Assembly: GCF_001742305.1 (NCBI RefSeq)
Contig: NZ_MJAT01000039.1
Location: forward strand, 62,001 to 126,000
Source of the DNA: Desulfuribacillus stibiiarsenatis
Lineage (GTDB): Bacteria; Bacillota; Bacilli; Desulfuribacillales; Desulfuribacillaceae
DNA length: 64,000 bases
Reading direction: 5' to 3'
Made by a program: the position numbers and the translations under genes. Of this stretch, positions 41,064-50,242 are shown piece after piece. The notes beneath the pieces were generated by a model. That model searched no databases. It had not been told where the DNA came from and saw nothing but the letters and a program-made list of their open reading frames with translations. Each line of letters begins with the position of its first letter. Position 1 is the first letter of the stretch.

Positions 41064-41771
41064 ATGGCAGAATTAAAGCAGGTTTTATTAATAACAGATG
41101 GATGTTCAAACGTTGGAGCTGATCCAGTAGAAGTCGCTCGCGATTTAGCTCGTCAAGGCATTACGGTCAATGTAATAGGAATCATAGATTATGGCATGAT
41201 TGGTGAGAAGGGAATCGCGGAAGTACAATCCATAGCACAAGCGGGCGGTGGAATTTGTGAAGTAGTAAAAAGCCAAGACTTGAGCTATACAGTACAAGCG
41301 GTAACACAGCAAGCGATGACTATGACAATTGAACATGTTGTCAATCGTCAGTTAAACCAAATGCTAGGCAGCAATCGTGGACTTCAAGCTTTATCACCAG
41401 AAGGGCGCGGCGAAGTAGTGGAATGGATGGAAGATTTAAGCGAACAAACCCCGTTAAAGATTATACTACTCATTGATGTAAGTGCTAGTATGAAACAAAA
41501 GATGAAAAATGTAGAAGAAGCAATTTATAACTTATCACTTAGCTTGCAAGCAAGATCGGGACCAAGTGAAATAGCCGTCCTCGCGTTCCCTGGCAACGTA
41601 CAAGACCCTACGAGAACAATCTCTACCTTTACAAGAGAGCCAGGATTAGTTGTAGAGTTGTGCTCTACTTTGCAAGCGCAAGGGGCGACGCCAACGGGTC
41701 CAGCGTTAATGGAGGTACAGGAAATATTCGGAACAAGTCATCGTGGCGAGCTAGCAGATTATGTTATGTAA
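41064..41771 (+). CDS. VWA-domain protein (YabS)
   Basis: A 235-residue soluble protein. The N-terminal part (LLITDGCSNVGADPVEVARDLARQGI) looks like a second half of a VWA domain, and from about residue 132 a full VWA start with the MIDAS motif DVSASMKQKMKNVEEA follows, ending in TPTGPAL. Metal-dependent protein binding is the family theme; its role beside spoIIE and a kinase is unknown. ATG 41064 has TGGAGGTG upstream. It overlaps the kinase gene by 11 bp. Confidence 0.87.
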   Translation: MAELKQVLLITDGCSNVGADPVEVARDLARQGITVNVIGIIDYGMIGEKGIAEVQSIAQAGGGICEVVKSQDLSYTVQAVTQQAMTMTIEHVVNRQLNQMLGSNRGLQALSPEGRGEVVEWMEDLSEQTPLKIILLIDVSASMKQKMKNVEEAIYNLSLSLQARSGPSEIAVLAFPGNVQDPTRTISTFTREPGLVVELCSTLQAQGATPTGPALMEVQEIFGTSHRGELADYVM

Positions 41772-42756
41772 AGTCGATGAACTACAGCTCCGATTTGGGG
41801 AAGTTGTGACTGGTTGCTGGAGTAAATCTTCTTACCGAGTGATTCGCGAACTCGGCCGCGGCGCAATTGGGGTCGTATATTTAGTAGAAAACTTAAATAA
41901 TAATCAAGTGTGTGCGATGAAGATTGCACCATCGATGCAAAATATAGTAGCTGAATATAATCGTCTACGAAAGATACAAAAAGAGGTTCAAAGCCAGCAC
42001 TTTGGACCTCTTTTATATGAATTAGATGATATAGTAGAGGCACAAGTAAAATATTATTATTATACAATGGAATATATTGAAGGAAGTTCATTGGTTGACA
42101 AGCACCGCAACATGACCTTTGATACAAAAGTCCAATCTCTTCAGGAAATTCTAACATATTTACATACGTTGCATCAGAAGCAGTATATTTTTGCTGATTT
42201 GAAACCAGAGAATATTCTAATTGAAAATAAAACCGAAAAGATCCGTTTTATCGATTTTGGCGGAGTCGTATCCGTGGGGAAGATGGTAAAACAATATTCT
42301 GATTTATATGATCGTGGATCATGGCGTATGGGGAGTCGTAAGGCAGACCTCCAATATGATATATTTGCCTTTGGAATCATTATGATGCAGATGTTCACAA
42401 AGCCAGACCATCTCACAAATGCAATAAAAAATACACTGCCGATTTATGCCCTATATGATATAATACACAAGGAATTGGCCCCTTCATTAAAAGTGATTGG
42501 TATAAAATTGTTTTCTGAAAAATATAACTCAGCAGACGATGTCCGTAAGGACATACAGAGCTATGTAATTGACAAAAAAGTAATTCAGAATCCTACGAGT
42601 TCTACACTCAGGCAAGCGAAGGCTGTAAACGCTTCACAATCAATCAAGGTAACGACATTTTCAATCAAACGAGGATTTCAATGGAACTGGATTGATGGTG
42701 CTTTTTGGGCATCCTTCGTTTTTATGGTTGGAAGTCTGATGTTATTTTTCATATAA
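41761..42756 (+). CDS. Membrane-anchored serine/threonine kinase (YabT/PrkD-like)
   Basis: A 331-residue Hanks-type kinase. RELGRGAIGVVYL (about 29-41), AMKIA, FADLKPENIL (about 145-154; the HRD motif is reduced to FAD) and IDFGG are seen. One membrane helix lies at the very C-terminus (FWASFVFMVGSLMLFFI), so the kinase faces the cytoplasm. B. subtilis YabT, at the same place, is a DNA-activated sporulation kinase that phosphorylates RecA. The stop codon TAA is made by the first bases of a family A repeat. Confidence 0.88.
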   Translation: MLCKVDELQLRFGEVVTGCWSKSSYRVIRELGRGAIGVVYLVENLNNNQVCAMKIAPSMQNIVAEYNRLRKIQKEVQSQHFGPLLYELDDIVEAQVKYYYYTMEYIEGSSLVDKHRNMTFDTKVQSLQEILTYLHTLHQKQYIFADLKPENILIENKTEKIRFIDFGGVVSVGKMVKQYSDLYDRGSWRMGSRKADLQYDIFAFGIIMMQMFTKPDHLTNAIKNTLPIYALYDIIHKELAPSLKVIGIKLFSEKYNSADDVRKDIQSYVIDKKVIQNPTSSTLRQAKAVNASQSIKVTTFSIKRGFQWNWIDGAFWASFVFMVGSLMLFFI

Positions 42757-42876
42757 AGAAAACTTAGTTCAGACGGAGTTTTTACTCCACCGGAGCTCTA
42801 GTTGCACTTATTCCGAAGCTTGGCGGCAATTATCGCCCACTTCATAAGTGGGAGTATTAGTTAACGCCGCTGAGAT
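42753..42876 (+). repeat. Modular intergenic repeat, family A, copy 3
   Basis: Begins ATAAAGAAAACTTAGTTCAG (42753) and ends ACGCCGCTGAGATA (42876). It keeps the AGTTTTTACTCC hairpin centre, TCCGAAGCTTGGCGGC and AAGTGGGAGTATTAGT. Supplies the stop codon of the kinase gene (42754-42756) and fills the gap before the exporter genes. Confidence 0.87.
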
Positions 42877-42893
42877 AGAACAGGAGGAAGATC

Positions 42894-43652
42894 ATGGAGA
42901 CTGCTTACGATTTTGATAAAGCGTTAGAGATATCGAAACTAGCGGGAAAAATCATGCTATATGCAGGCGCAGAAACGTATCGTGTGGAGGATACGATTAT
43001 CCGAGTCGCAAGTGCATGTGGTATGGAAGCAGATAGCTATGTGACTCCTACTGGATTTTTCATTACACTACATAGAGAGAAAGAAACAGAATCGGCAATC
43101 GTTCGCATCAAATACAGAACGATAGATTTAAATAAAGTGAGTCTAGTGAATGGTGTATCGCGTGATTTATCGACTGGACGGATTAATCCGGATCAAGCGC
43201 TAGAAAGATTAAAGGAAATTGCAAATCTGCCATCTGAGTATTCACAGTCCTTCATTAACATTAGTGCAGGGGTGGCGAGTGGGGGTTTTGCTTATTTATT
43301 TGGTGGGAATCTGTTTGACGTTATGGCGGCAAGTCTTGCAGGGACACTCGTTAATATAGCGGTAAATTTTTTCACAAAAAGACAAGCAGTGATTTTCCTA
43401 GCAACTTTTCTAGCGGCACTTGTCGCAGGAAGTACGGCAGTGCTAAGTATAACCATTGGCTTAGGAACCCAACTAGACAAAATTATTATAGGTGCAATCA
43501 TGCCACTCTTACCTGGTGTTGTACTAACGAATGCAGTGCGGGATATGATTGCTGGGGATCTGGTGTCAGGGGTCGCGCGGTTAGCAGAAGCATTGTTAAT
43601 TGCATCAGCAATCGCAGCAGGCATAATTGTTATATTGTCGATGGTGATTTAA
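42894..43652 (+). CDS. ThrE-type threonine/serine exporter, large subunit (DUF1212)
   Basis: A 252-residue protein: a soluble N-terminal part (residues 1-115, AGAETYRVEDTIIRVASACGMEADSYVTPTGFFIT) followed by about five membrane helices (about 120-250). This is the ThrE_1 (YjjP) half of a split exporter. AGGAGG precedes ATG 42894. The partner gene follows after 15 bp. Amino acid or small metabolite export is by family; some YjjPB pairs export succinate, so the substrate is open. Confidence 0.85.
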   Translation: METAYDFDKALEISKLAGKIMLYAGAETYRVEDTIIRVASACGMEADSYVTPTGFFITLHREKETESAIVRIKYRTIDLNKVSLVNGVSRDLSTGRINPDQALERLKEIANLPSEYSQSFINISAGVASGGFAYLFGGNLFDVMAASLAGTLVNIAVNFFTKRQAVIFLATFLAALVAGSTAVLSITIGLGTQLDKIIIGAIMPLLPGVVLTNAVRDMIAGDLVSGVARLAEALLIASAIAAGIIVILSMVI

Positions 43653-43667
43653 GGAGGTAACTGCTAG

Positions 43668-44138
43668 GTGGAGATGTTGTTAGAAGTTTTCTTTGCATTT
43701 CTTGCGAGTGCAGGTTTTGCGATACTTTTCCAAGCACCGAAATCCTGTTTATTCGCTGGAGGGATGATAGGAACCGGTGGATGGATTTCATACCGATTAT
43801 TAGCATTAGTCGGAGTACCCAATATTTTAACACTGTTTTTCGCGGCAATCGTAGTAGCGGCTTTAAGTGAATGGATGGCCCGGGTATTTAAGGTGCCTGT
43901 GACGGTATTCGCTGTATCAGGGATTATTCCGCTTGTACCGGGAAGCATTGCCTATTCTACGATGTACAATTTTGCCAGGGGGAATTATATAGAAGGACTG
44001 GCATTAGGAGCGAAGACGTTTCTGACGGCTGGTGCAATAGCAGCAGGGCTAGTGTTTGTTGGGGCTTTAGCTAGAATTGTGAAATATCAAGGAGACCAAA
44101 AGCATGGCGAATCCATTGCCGATAACAATACGAAATAA
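43668..44138 (+). CDS. ThrE-type exporter, small subunit (DUF3815)
   Basis: A 156-residue protein with about five membrane helices, the ThrE_2 (YjjB) half. TGGWISYRL and VSGIIPLVPGSIAYSTMY are family motifs. GTG 43668 is preceded by AAGGAGG. It overlaps tilS by 35 bp. The pair is an insertion between the yabT-like kinase and tilS relative to Bacillus. Confidence 0.85.
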   Translation: MEMLLEVFFAFLASAGFAILFQAPKSCLFAGGMIGTGGWISYRLLALVGVPNILTLFFAAIVVAALSEWMARVFKVPVTVFAVSGIIPLVPGSIAYSTMYNFARGNYIEGLALGAKTFLTAGAIAAGLVFVGALARIVKYQGDQKHGESIADNNTK

Positions 44139-45498
44139 TGTTCTCGAGCTAGCGAATCAAGCAGTTGTTGTGGGAGTGTCAGGGGGCCCTGATTCGATGG
44201 CGCTGCTAGATGTCCTACAATCGCTAAAGGAAGAATTAAACATCCATAGTATTGTTGCACATCTAGAACATGGCTTTAGAGGTCAAGAGAGTATTGAGGA
44301 TGCAAAATATGTCGAGCAATATTGCCTAAAATATGGCCTGACGTTTGAGATGAAATCTGTTAACATGCCATTTCTTATCGAACAACGCAAAGGCTCTTCC
44401 CAAGAGGAATCGAGACGGGAGCGATATCAGTGGTTTCGCGAAATCGCGAAAAAATATCATGCGAAATATGTCTTATTAGGTCATCATGCCGATGATCAGG
44501 TAGAGACTGTGCTTATGCGGTTGTTGCAAGGTACTTCGCTAGATGGTCTATCGGGTATGGCAGTCAAACGTCACTGGAATGGGCTGACGATAGTCCGCCC
44601 GATGCTGTTTGTCAGTAAGGAAGATATTGAAGCATACTGTAAAGAGCAAGGAATCCAGCCAAGGCGGGACCCATCCAATGCAACGAACAAGTATTTACGC
44701 AACAAAGTTAGGAATCATTTAATTCCTTTATTAGAACAGGAATATAATCCGAAGGTAAAGGATGCAATCTTAAATCTTGTAGAGCTAGGGAAAGAAGAAA
44801 ATGATTATATGCAAACCCTAGCATTGAATAGCCTTAAAGGTCTCTTAGAGGAAGAAAAGCAAGGGAAGTTTTATAAAGTGAATCGAAATGGCTTAATTAA
44901 TGTTCCTTTACCTTTACAAAGAAGAGTTATTTTACTAATATTATATTATCTTCAAAAGTCCACTAGGTTTGAGAAGAGACACGTCGATATCCTATTACGC
45001 TGGATTGCTACTCCTGAATCAGGAGGAATCTTGCAGTTGCCAGGGACAGTGAAAGTGATTCGCGAGGCAGAAGCGATAATCTTTACTACATACGTACATT
45101 CCAAGCCAGGAATTGGGGCAATAGAAGCGAGTACGGATTCACAGGTAGTATTACCCTCGGGAAGTCGCATAGAATTTCACGTGTTTGACTATGAGACAGC
45201 ACGACGAATCAAACCGACACGTAATCTCGTCTTATTTGATTGGGAAATGCTCAAGGAAAAACGATTAACCGTGCGAAGTCGTATCGATGGTGATCGAATG
45301 TCTATTTGGGGTATGGAAGGCAGTAAAAAGGTGAAGGATATTCTAATAGATGCGAAAGTACCTGCTCATCAACGCGAGAGCATCCCATTGATAGTATCAG
45401 AAGAAGAAATTATATGGGCGGCAGGTGTACGTCGAAGCTCAAAAGCACCAGTTACGGATGATACGAAGAACGTTTTATGCATACAATACATAGAGTGA
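44104..45498 (+). CDS. tilS: tRNA(Ile)-lysidine synthetase
   Basis: A 464-residue enzyme that ligates lysine to C34 of tRNA(Ile2), changing its codon from AUG to AUA. The PP-loop [13 protein letters not shown] is at residues 25-37; [11 protein letters not shown] and [16 protein letters not shown] follow. C-terminal TilS substrate-binding domains lie at about 215-464. AAGGAGA precedes the ATG inside the exporter gene. hpt begins 17 bp later, the conserved tilS-hpt-ftsH order. Confidence 0.95.
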   Translation: MANPLPITIRNNVLELANQAVVVGVSGGPDSMALLDVLQSLKEELNIHSIVAHLEHGFRGQESIEDAKYVEQYCLKYGLTFEMKSVNMPFLIEQRKGSSQEESRRERYQWFREIAKKYHAKYVLLGHHADDQVETVLMRLLQGTSLDGLSGMAVKRHWNGLTIVRPMLFVSKEDIEAYCKEQGIQPRRDPSNATNKYLRNKVRNHLIPLLEQEYNPKVKDAILNLVELGKEENDYMQTLALNSLKGLLEEEKQGKFYKVNRNGLINVPLPLQRRVILLILYYLQKSTRFEKRHVDILLRWIATPESGGILQLPGTVKVIREAEAIIFTTYVHSKPGIGAIEASTDSQVVLPSGSRIEFHVFDYETARRIKPTRNLVLFDWEMLKEKRLTVRSRIDGDRMSIWGMEGSKKVKDILIDAKVPAHQRESIPLIVSEEEIIWAAGVRRSSKAPVTDDTKNVLCIQYIE

Positions 45499-45515
45499 GG
45501 TTTCAGGAGGCCATT

Positions 45516-46052
45516 ATGCGAAATGACGTATTAGAAGTCGTACTATCAGAAGAAGAGATTCAGAACAAGATTATCGAATTAGGAAAGCAAATTAGCAAAG
45601 ACTACGAAGGTAAGAATCCGCTAGCTATATGTGTGTTAAAGGGCGCGGTTATGTTTATGGGGGATTTGTTGAAACGTATCGAAACAGACGTTGAAATTGA
45701 CTTCATGGCAGTTTCTTCTTACGGTTCTTCTACTGAGTCTTCGGGTGTCGTTAAGATTGTCAAAGACTTAGACACGGAAGTGGCAGGCAGGCACGTATTA
45801 ATCGTAGAGGATATCATAGATAGTGGGCTGACATTATCGTATCTTAGTGACATGTTACATAGAAGAAATTGCGCATCGTTAAAAATCGTCACACTACTGG
45901 ATAAACCACACCGTAGAAAGGTTGATTTACATATTGATTATCGCGGCTTTGAAGTCGAGGATGCCTTCTTGGTTGGATATGGGTTAGACTATGGAGAGAA
46001 ATATCGTAATGTGCCGTTTATCTTTATTCCAAAGCCTGAGGTGTACTCATAG
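45516..46052 (+). CDS. hpt: Hypoxanthine phosphoribosyltransferase
   Basis: A 178-residue purine salvage enzyme converting hypoxanthine or guanine with PRPP to IMP or GMP. The PRPP motif [14 protein letters not shown] (about residues 94-107) and [14 protein letters not shown] are seen, with the C-terminal [19 protein letters not shown] 45516 follows CAGGAGG; a longer in-frame start at 45477 lies inside tilS. Confidence 0.95.
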   Translation: MRNDVLEVVLSEEEIQNKIIELGKQISKDYEGKNPLAICVLKGAVMFMGDLLKRIETDVEIDFMAVSSYGSSTESSGVVKIVKDLDTEVAGRHVLIVEDIIDSGLTLSYLSDMLHRRNCASLKIVTLLDKPHRRKVDLHIDYRGFEVEDAFLVGYGLDYGEKYRNVPFIFIPKPEVYS

Positions 46053-46099
46053 GGTTTACTGATAAAGAGGCTGTGTTCAGATACTTGGTAACGCCGTTG

Positions 46100-46153
46100 C
46101 GATTAAGAGTCGCCGATTAAGAGTTGCTGAATAAGCCGTAGCTATGGTAACAT
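46100..46153 (+). promoter_or_regulatory. Tandem CGATTAAGAGT repeats and weak promoter upstream of ftsH
   Basis: CGATTAAGAGT occurs at 46100-46110 and 46114-46124, 14 bp apart. Directly after are TTGCTG (46124-46129), 18 bp, TAACAT (46148-46153), a weak sigma-A candidate. Any operator role is inference. Confidence 0.35.
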
Positions 46154-46236
46154 ATATTTTGTACGTTTTTTTATTTCGCCAGTATTTGGTGAAAGTGGGT
46201 TGTTGAACCCTGCCCAAATGAGAGAGGAGGCTAGCC

Positions 46237-48204
46237 ATGAACCGCTTTGTCCGCAGCACAGGCTTTTACTTACTGATTATTGTGCTGACTGTAGGAATCA
46301 TCAATGTGATCGCGAAGGATGGACCTGTCATTGAAGAACTGAAGTATTCAGACTTCCGACAGCATCTTACGAAAGGCGAAGTTATTGATGTAACGATAGT
46401 TCCTGACGGTCTAGCATATCGAGCGGAAGGTAAGCTCGTGGATGGTAAAAATTATGTAGTTTACTTGCCATGGACTGAGAAAACCCCTGAAGAGTTACTA
46501 CAAGTTGGAGACTATGATGTAAAACCGCAAGAGAGGGACTCGGTTTGGATTACTGTATTAACATCCATGATTCCTTTCATTATAATTTTGATTTTATTCT
46601 TTTTCTTACTAAACCAGTCACAAGGTGGCGGGAATAAAGTAATGAACTTTGGTAAGAGCAAAGCGAAGCTCTATACGGAAGATAAGAAAAAGGTAACCTT
46701 TAAAGATGTAGCTGGCGCCGACGAAGAGAAGGCTGAGCTTGAAGAAATTGTTGAATATTTAAAGGATGCTAGTAAGTTTGTTGCTGTAGGCGCTAGAATT
46801 CCGAAAGGGGTCCTTTTATATGGTCCTCCGGGAACGGGTAAGACATTAATTGCCCGCGCAGTAGCAGGAGAAGCTGGTGTTCCGTTTTATAGTATCAGTG
46901 GTTCTGATTTCGTTGAAATGTTTGTTGGGGTTGGTGCATCCCGTGTACGTGACCTTTTCGAAACAGCGAAGAAGAATGCACCGTGCATTATTTTTATCGA
47001 TGAGATTGATGCCGTAGGACGTCAACGTGGCGCAGGTCTCGGTGGCGGACATGACGAACGCGAACAGACGTTAAATCAGTTGCTTGTCGAAATGGATGGT
47101 TTTGCTGAAAACAGTGGGATTATCATTATGGCAGCGACGAACCGCCCAGACATTTTGGACCCTGCGTTGTTACGTCCTGGCCGTTTTGACCGTCAGATTA
47201 CGATTGGCAGACCAGATGTGAAGGGTAGAGAAGAAATTCTTAAGGTTCACTCGAAGAATAAGCCACTGGCAGATGATATTGAACTTGGTGTTGTAGCAAG
47301 ACGTACGCCAGGATTTACGGGTGCCGATTTAGAGAACTTATTAAATGAGGCAGCGTTGTTAGCCGCTAGAAAAAGTAAAACCAAAATCACGACTTCGGAA
47401 TTGGAAGAGGCGATTGATCGCGTGATAGCTGGGCCATCGAAGAAGAGCCGTGTAATTAGTGAATTTGAGAAGAAGATTGTTGCGTATCACGAAGGTGGTC
47501 ATACGATTGTAGGGTTCCACTTGAAGCACGGCGATGCTGTGCATAAGGTATCTGTTGTTCCAAGAGGTGGAGCTGGTGGTTATACTGTCATGCTGCCGAA
47601 GGAAGATCGTTACTTTATGACAAAGTCAGAGTTATTAGACCGTATTACAGGGCTATTAGCGGGACGTGTAGCTGAGGAAATAGTCCTTGGAGAGATTTCT
47701 ACAGGTGCACATAACGACTTCCAACGTGCTACAGAGCTTGCTCGTCGCATGGTAACAGAATTCGGTATGAGTAAGCTTGGGCCAATGCAATATGGTAAAC
47801 CACAAGAACAAGTCTTCCTAGGTAGAGATTTCCACTCAGAGAAGAATTATAGTGAAGTGGTAGCCCACGAAATCGATACAGAAATTCGTGGTATAATTGC
47901 GGATTGCTATAAGCGTGCGAAGGAATTGTTAGAAAAGCACTATGCACAGCTTGAATTAATTGCTCAGGCGTTAATGCAAAGAGAGACCTTAGAAGCGAAA
48001 GAAATTGAAATGTTAATTAATAAGGGCTATATTGAAGATGAGAAGGGTATAAAACTCACCTATAACGCTGATGGATCAAAAAAAGTTGACAATGATTTGA
48101 AGTTGAAAGATGAAGCCACTAAGGATAAGACAGAGGAGAAAAACGAGTCTGTCGAAGATTCAAAAATAGGTGATCAGGAAGCAACCGACAAGAAATCCGA
48201 GTAA
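46237..48204 (+). CDS. ftsH: ATP-dependent zinc metalloprotease FtsH
   Basis: A 655-residue membrane protease. Two membrane helices (about residues 8-25 and 105-128) bracket an outside domain; then an AAA+ domain with GPPGTGKT (about 196-203), IIFIDEID and the [18 protein letters not shown] region; then the protease domain with zinc motif HEGGH (about 418-422; HEAGH in most). A charged, Lys/Glu-rich tail ends it. It degrades membrane and short-lived regulatory proteins. AGAGGAGG precedes the ATG. Confidence 0.96.
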   Translation: MNRFVRSTGFYLLIIVLTVGIINVIAKDGPVIEELKYSDFRQHLTKGEVIDVTIVPDGLAYRAEGKLVDGKNYVVYLPWTEKTPEELLQVGDYDVKPQERDSVWITVLTSMIPFIIILILFFFLLNQSQGGGNKVMNFGKSKAKLYTEDKKKVTFKDVAGADEEKAELEEIVEYLKDASKFVAVGARIPKGVLLYGPPGTGKTLIARAVAGEAGVPFYSISGSDFVEMFVGVGASRVRDLFETAKKNAPCIIFIDEIDAVGRQRGAGLGGGHDEREQTLNQLLVEMDGFAENSGIIIMAATNRPDILDPALLRPGRFDRQITIGRPDVKGREEILKVHSKNKPLADDIELGVVARRTPGFTGADLENLLNEAALLAARKSKTKITTSELEEAIDRVIAGPSKKSRVISEFEKKIVAYHEGGHTIVGFHLKHGDAVHKVSVVPRGGAGGYTVMLPKEDRYFMTKSELLDRITGLLAGRVAEEIVLGEISTGAHNDFQRATELARRMVTEFGMSKLGPMQYGKPQEQVFLGRDFHSEKNYSEVVAHEIDTEIRGIIADCYKRAKELLEKHYAQLELIAQALMQRETLEAKEIEMLINKGYIEDEKGIKLTYNADGSKKVDNDLKLKDEATKDKTEEKNESVEDSKIGDQEATDKKSE

Positions 48205-48288
48205 CAGCTTTCTGAAAAAATTCTTATAAATTTCCGTTTTCATGAATAGTGGTAACTTTGATTTCGGAGAATATAGATTAGAACAAAG

Positions 48289-48312
48289 AGTGGCCCGCAA
48301 GGGCTACTTTTT
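48289..48312 (+). terminator. Terminator after ftsH
   Basis: Stem AGTGGCCC / GGGCTACT (one G-T pair), loop GCAA, then TTTTT. Confidence 0.82.
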
Positions 48313-48317
48313 ACATA

Positions 48318-48365
48318 ACGCCAAGTTTTCTTTATAATGCCAGGCTTTCTTTACAATGCTTTCTT
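48318..48365 (+). repeat. Tandem GCCAAGTTTTCTTTATAAT-like units upstream of fhs
   Basis: ACGCCAAGTTTTCTTTATA (48318-48336) is followed by ATGCCAGGCTTTCTTTACA (48337-48355) and a shortened ATGCTTTCTT. The units hold TATAAT and TACAAT hexamers. Same terminal motif as the other repeats of the window. Confidence 0.7.
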
Positions 48366-48412
48366 AAAACTAAGTGGATATTTTAGTTTTTACATATAGG
48401 GAGGGTAATTAC

Positions 48413-50083
48413 TTGAAAAGTGATATCGAAATCGCACAAGAAGCCTCGATGTTGCCAATAGCTGACATAGCGGCGTCTTTAGGGCTGACAGACGATGACA
48501 TAGAATTATACGGAAAATACAAGGCAAAGTTATCGTTAGAATTATATGAAAGGCTAAAAGCAAAGCCAGACGGAAAGTTAATTCTAGTAACAGCAATTAA
48601 CCCTACCCCTGCAGGTGAAGGAAAATCTACAACGACAGTAGGGCTTGGACAAGCTCTAAACCTGTTAGGGAAGAAAGCAATTATTGCCCTTCGTGAACCT
48701 TCTCTAGGGCCAAGCTTTGGGATTAAAGGCGGTGCAGCAGGTGGCGGCTATGCACAAGTAGTCCCGATGGAGGATATTAATCTACACTTTACTGGCGACT
48801 TCCATGCGATTACATCCGCACACAATCTGCTATCCGCAATGATTGATAACCACTTACATCAAGGAAATACACTCAATATCGATGCGCGCAGGATTACCTG
48901 GAAACGTGTCGTCGATTTAAACGATAGGGCGCTAAGAAATATAGTGATAGGACTCGGTGGACCACTGCAAGGAGTACCACGAGAAGATGGGTTTGATATT
49001 ACTGTGGCTTCTGAAGTCATGGCAATCCTTTGCTTATCTGAAAGTCTGATGGACCTTAAAGAACGCGTTGGAAACATTGTCATCGGATACACTTTTGACA
49101 ATCAACCAATTACAGCTAGGGACTTACAAGCTGACGGAGCGATGACGCTATTATTGAAGGATGCCATCAAGCCAAATCTCGTGCAAACGCTGGAAAATAC
49201 ACCTGCAATTATTCATGGCGGACCATTTGCGAATATTGCCCACGGATGTAATAGTATTATCGCCACGAAAATGGCTATGAAGCTAGCAGATTACACTGTA
49301 ACAGAAGCGGGATTTGGTGCAGATTTGGGCGCGGAGAAGTTCTTCAATATTAAATGTCGCTTAGGGAAGCTAAAACCAGATGCGACGGTAATAGTAGCTA
49401 CGGTTAGAGCGCTTAAGATGCATGGTGGTGTAGCGAAGGAAGATTTGAAAGAAGAGAACGTAGCAGCATTAGATAAAGGTTTTGCAAATCTGGCAAAACA
49501 CATTGAAAATATTAAGCAGTTTGAAGTTCCTTTGGTAGTAGCAATCAATTGTTTCCCTAATGATACTGAAATTGAACTTGAGCGTTTAAAGGAACTATGC
49601 AACCAGTGTGGTGTTGAAGTTGCATTGTCGGACGTGTGGGAAAAAGGTGGACAAGGCGGAATCGCTCTCGCAGAAAAGGTAATTCAAATCACAGAGAACC
49701 AGTCCAGTTGGTTCCATACGTTATACCCATCCGATATATCTTTAAAGGATAAAATTGAAACCATTGCATGTAGAATGTATGGTGCATCAGGGGTCGATTA
49801 CACGTCGAAGGCAAGTAAGGACTTAGAGTCTTTAGAAAAACAAGGTCTAAAAACATTACCTATTTGTATGGCTAAAACACAGTACTCATTGAGTGATGAT
49901 GCAACAAAGCTAGGTCGTCCGGACGGGTTCAGAATTACAGTCCGAGAAGTACGTGCGTCCGTCGGTGCTGGATTTATCGTAGTGCTGACAGGACAAGTAT
50001 TGACGATGCCTGGCTTACCGAAGGTCCCTTCGGCTGTGCATATGGACATAACAGAGTCGGGCAAGATTACGGGTTTATTCTAG
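48413..50083 (+). CDS. fhs: Formate-tetrahydrofolate ligase
   Basis: A 556-residue enzyme joining formate to tetrahydrofolate with ATP, giving 10-formyl-THF for purine synthesis and for one-carbon metabolism in anaerobes. The N-terminal [18 protein letters not shown], the ATP motif [18 protein letters not shown] (about residues 66-83) and [25 protein letters not shown] are characteristic. The TTG at 48413 has GGGAGGG upstream and matches the family N-terminus; the longer form does not. Between ftsH and nad genes, it is an insertion relative to Bacillus. Confidence 0.95.
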   Translation: MKSDIEIAQEASMLPIADIAASLGLTDDDIELYGKYKAKLSLELYERLKAKPDGKLILVTAINPTPAGEGKSTTTVGLGQALNLLGKKAIIALREPSLGPSFGIKGGAAGGGYAQVVPMEDINLHFTGDFHAITSAHNLLSAMIDNHLHQGNTLNIDARRITWKRVVDLNDRALRNIVIGLGGPLQGVPREDGFDITVASEVMAILCLSESLMDLKERVGNIVIGYTFDNQPITARDLQADGAMTLLLKDAIKPNLVQTLENTPAIIHGGPFANIAHGCNSIIATKMAMKLADYTVTEAGFGADLGAEKFFNIKCRLGKLKPDATVIVATVRALKMHGGVAKEDLKEENVAALDKGFANLAKHIENIKQFEVPLVVAINCFPNDTEIELERLKELCNQCGVEVALSDVWEKGGQGGIALAEKVIQITENQSSWFHTLYPSDISLKDKIETIACRMYGASGVDYTSKASKDLESLEKQGLKTLPICMAKTQYSLSDDATKLGRPDGFRITVREVRASVGAGFIVVLTGQVLTMPGLPKVPSAVHMDITESGKITGLF

Positions 50084-50094
50084 AAAATTTATAA

Positions 50095-50136
50095 AGCATC
50101 TAGCGAGAATTTTCCGGTTCTCTCTCGATGCTTTTT
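50095..50136 (+). terminator. Terminator after fhs
   Basis: Interrupted stem AGCATC-GCGAGAA / TTCTCTC-GATGCT followed by TTTTT. Confidence 0.8.
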
Positions 50137-50172
50137 CACATTAATAAAATCGCTTTGTCGAATTGCTTCTCT

Positions 50173-50200
50173 AAAGCTTGTCGAATACCAAGCTTTCTTA
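50173..50200 (+). repeat. Degenerate CTTGGC hairpin repeat (AAGCTTGTCGAATACCAAGCTTTCTTA type)
   Basis: CTTGTC-gaat-ACCAAG followed by CTTTCTTA. One mismatched pair compared with the other copies. Lies between the fhs terminator and the convergent CPBP gene. Confidence 0.6.
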
Positions 50201-50242
50201 GTGGCTAGAAGGGTTATACTTCAGTCAACAACACATTTGTAC

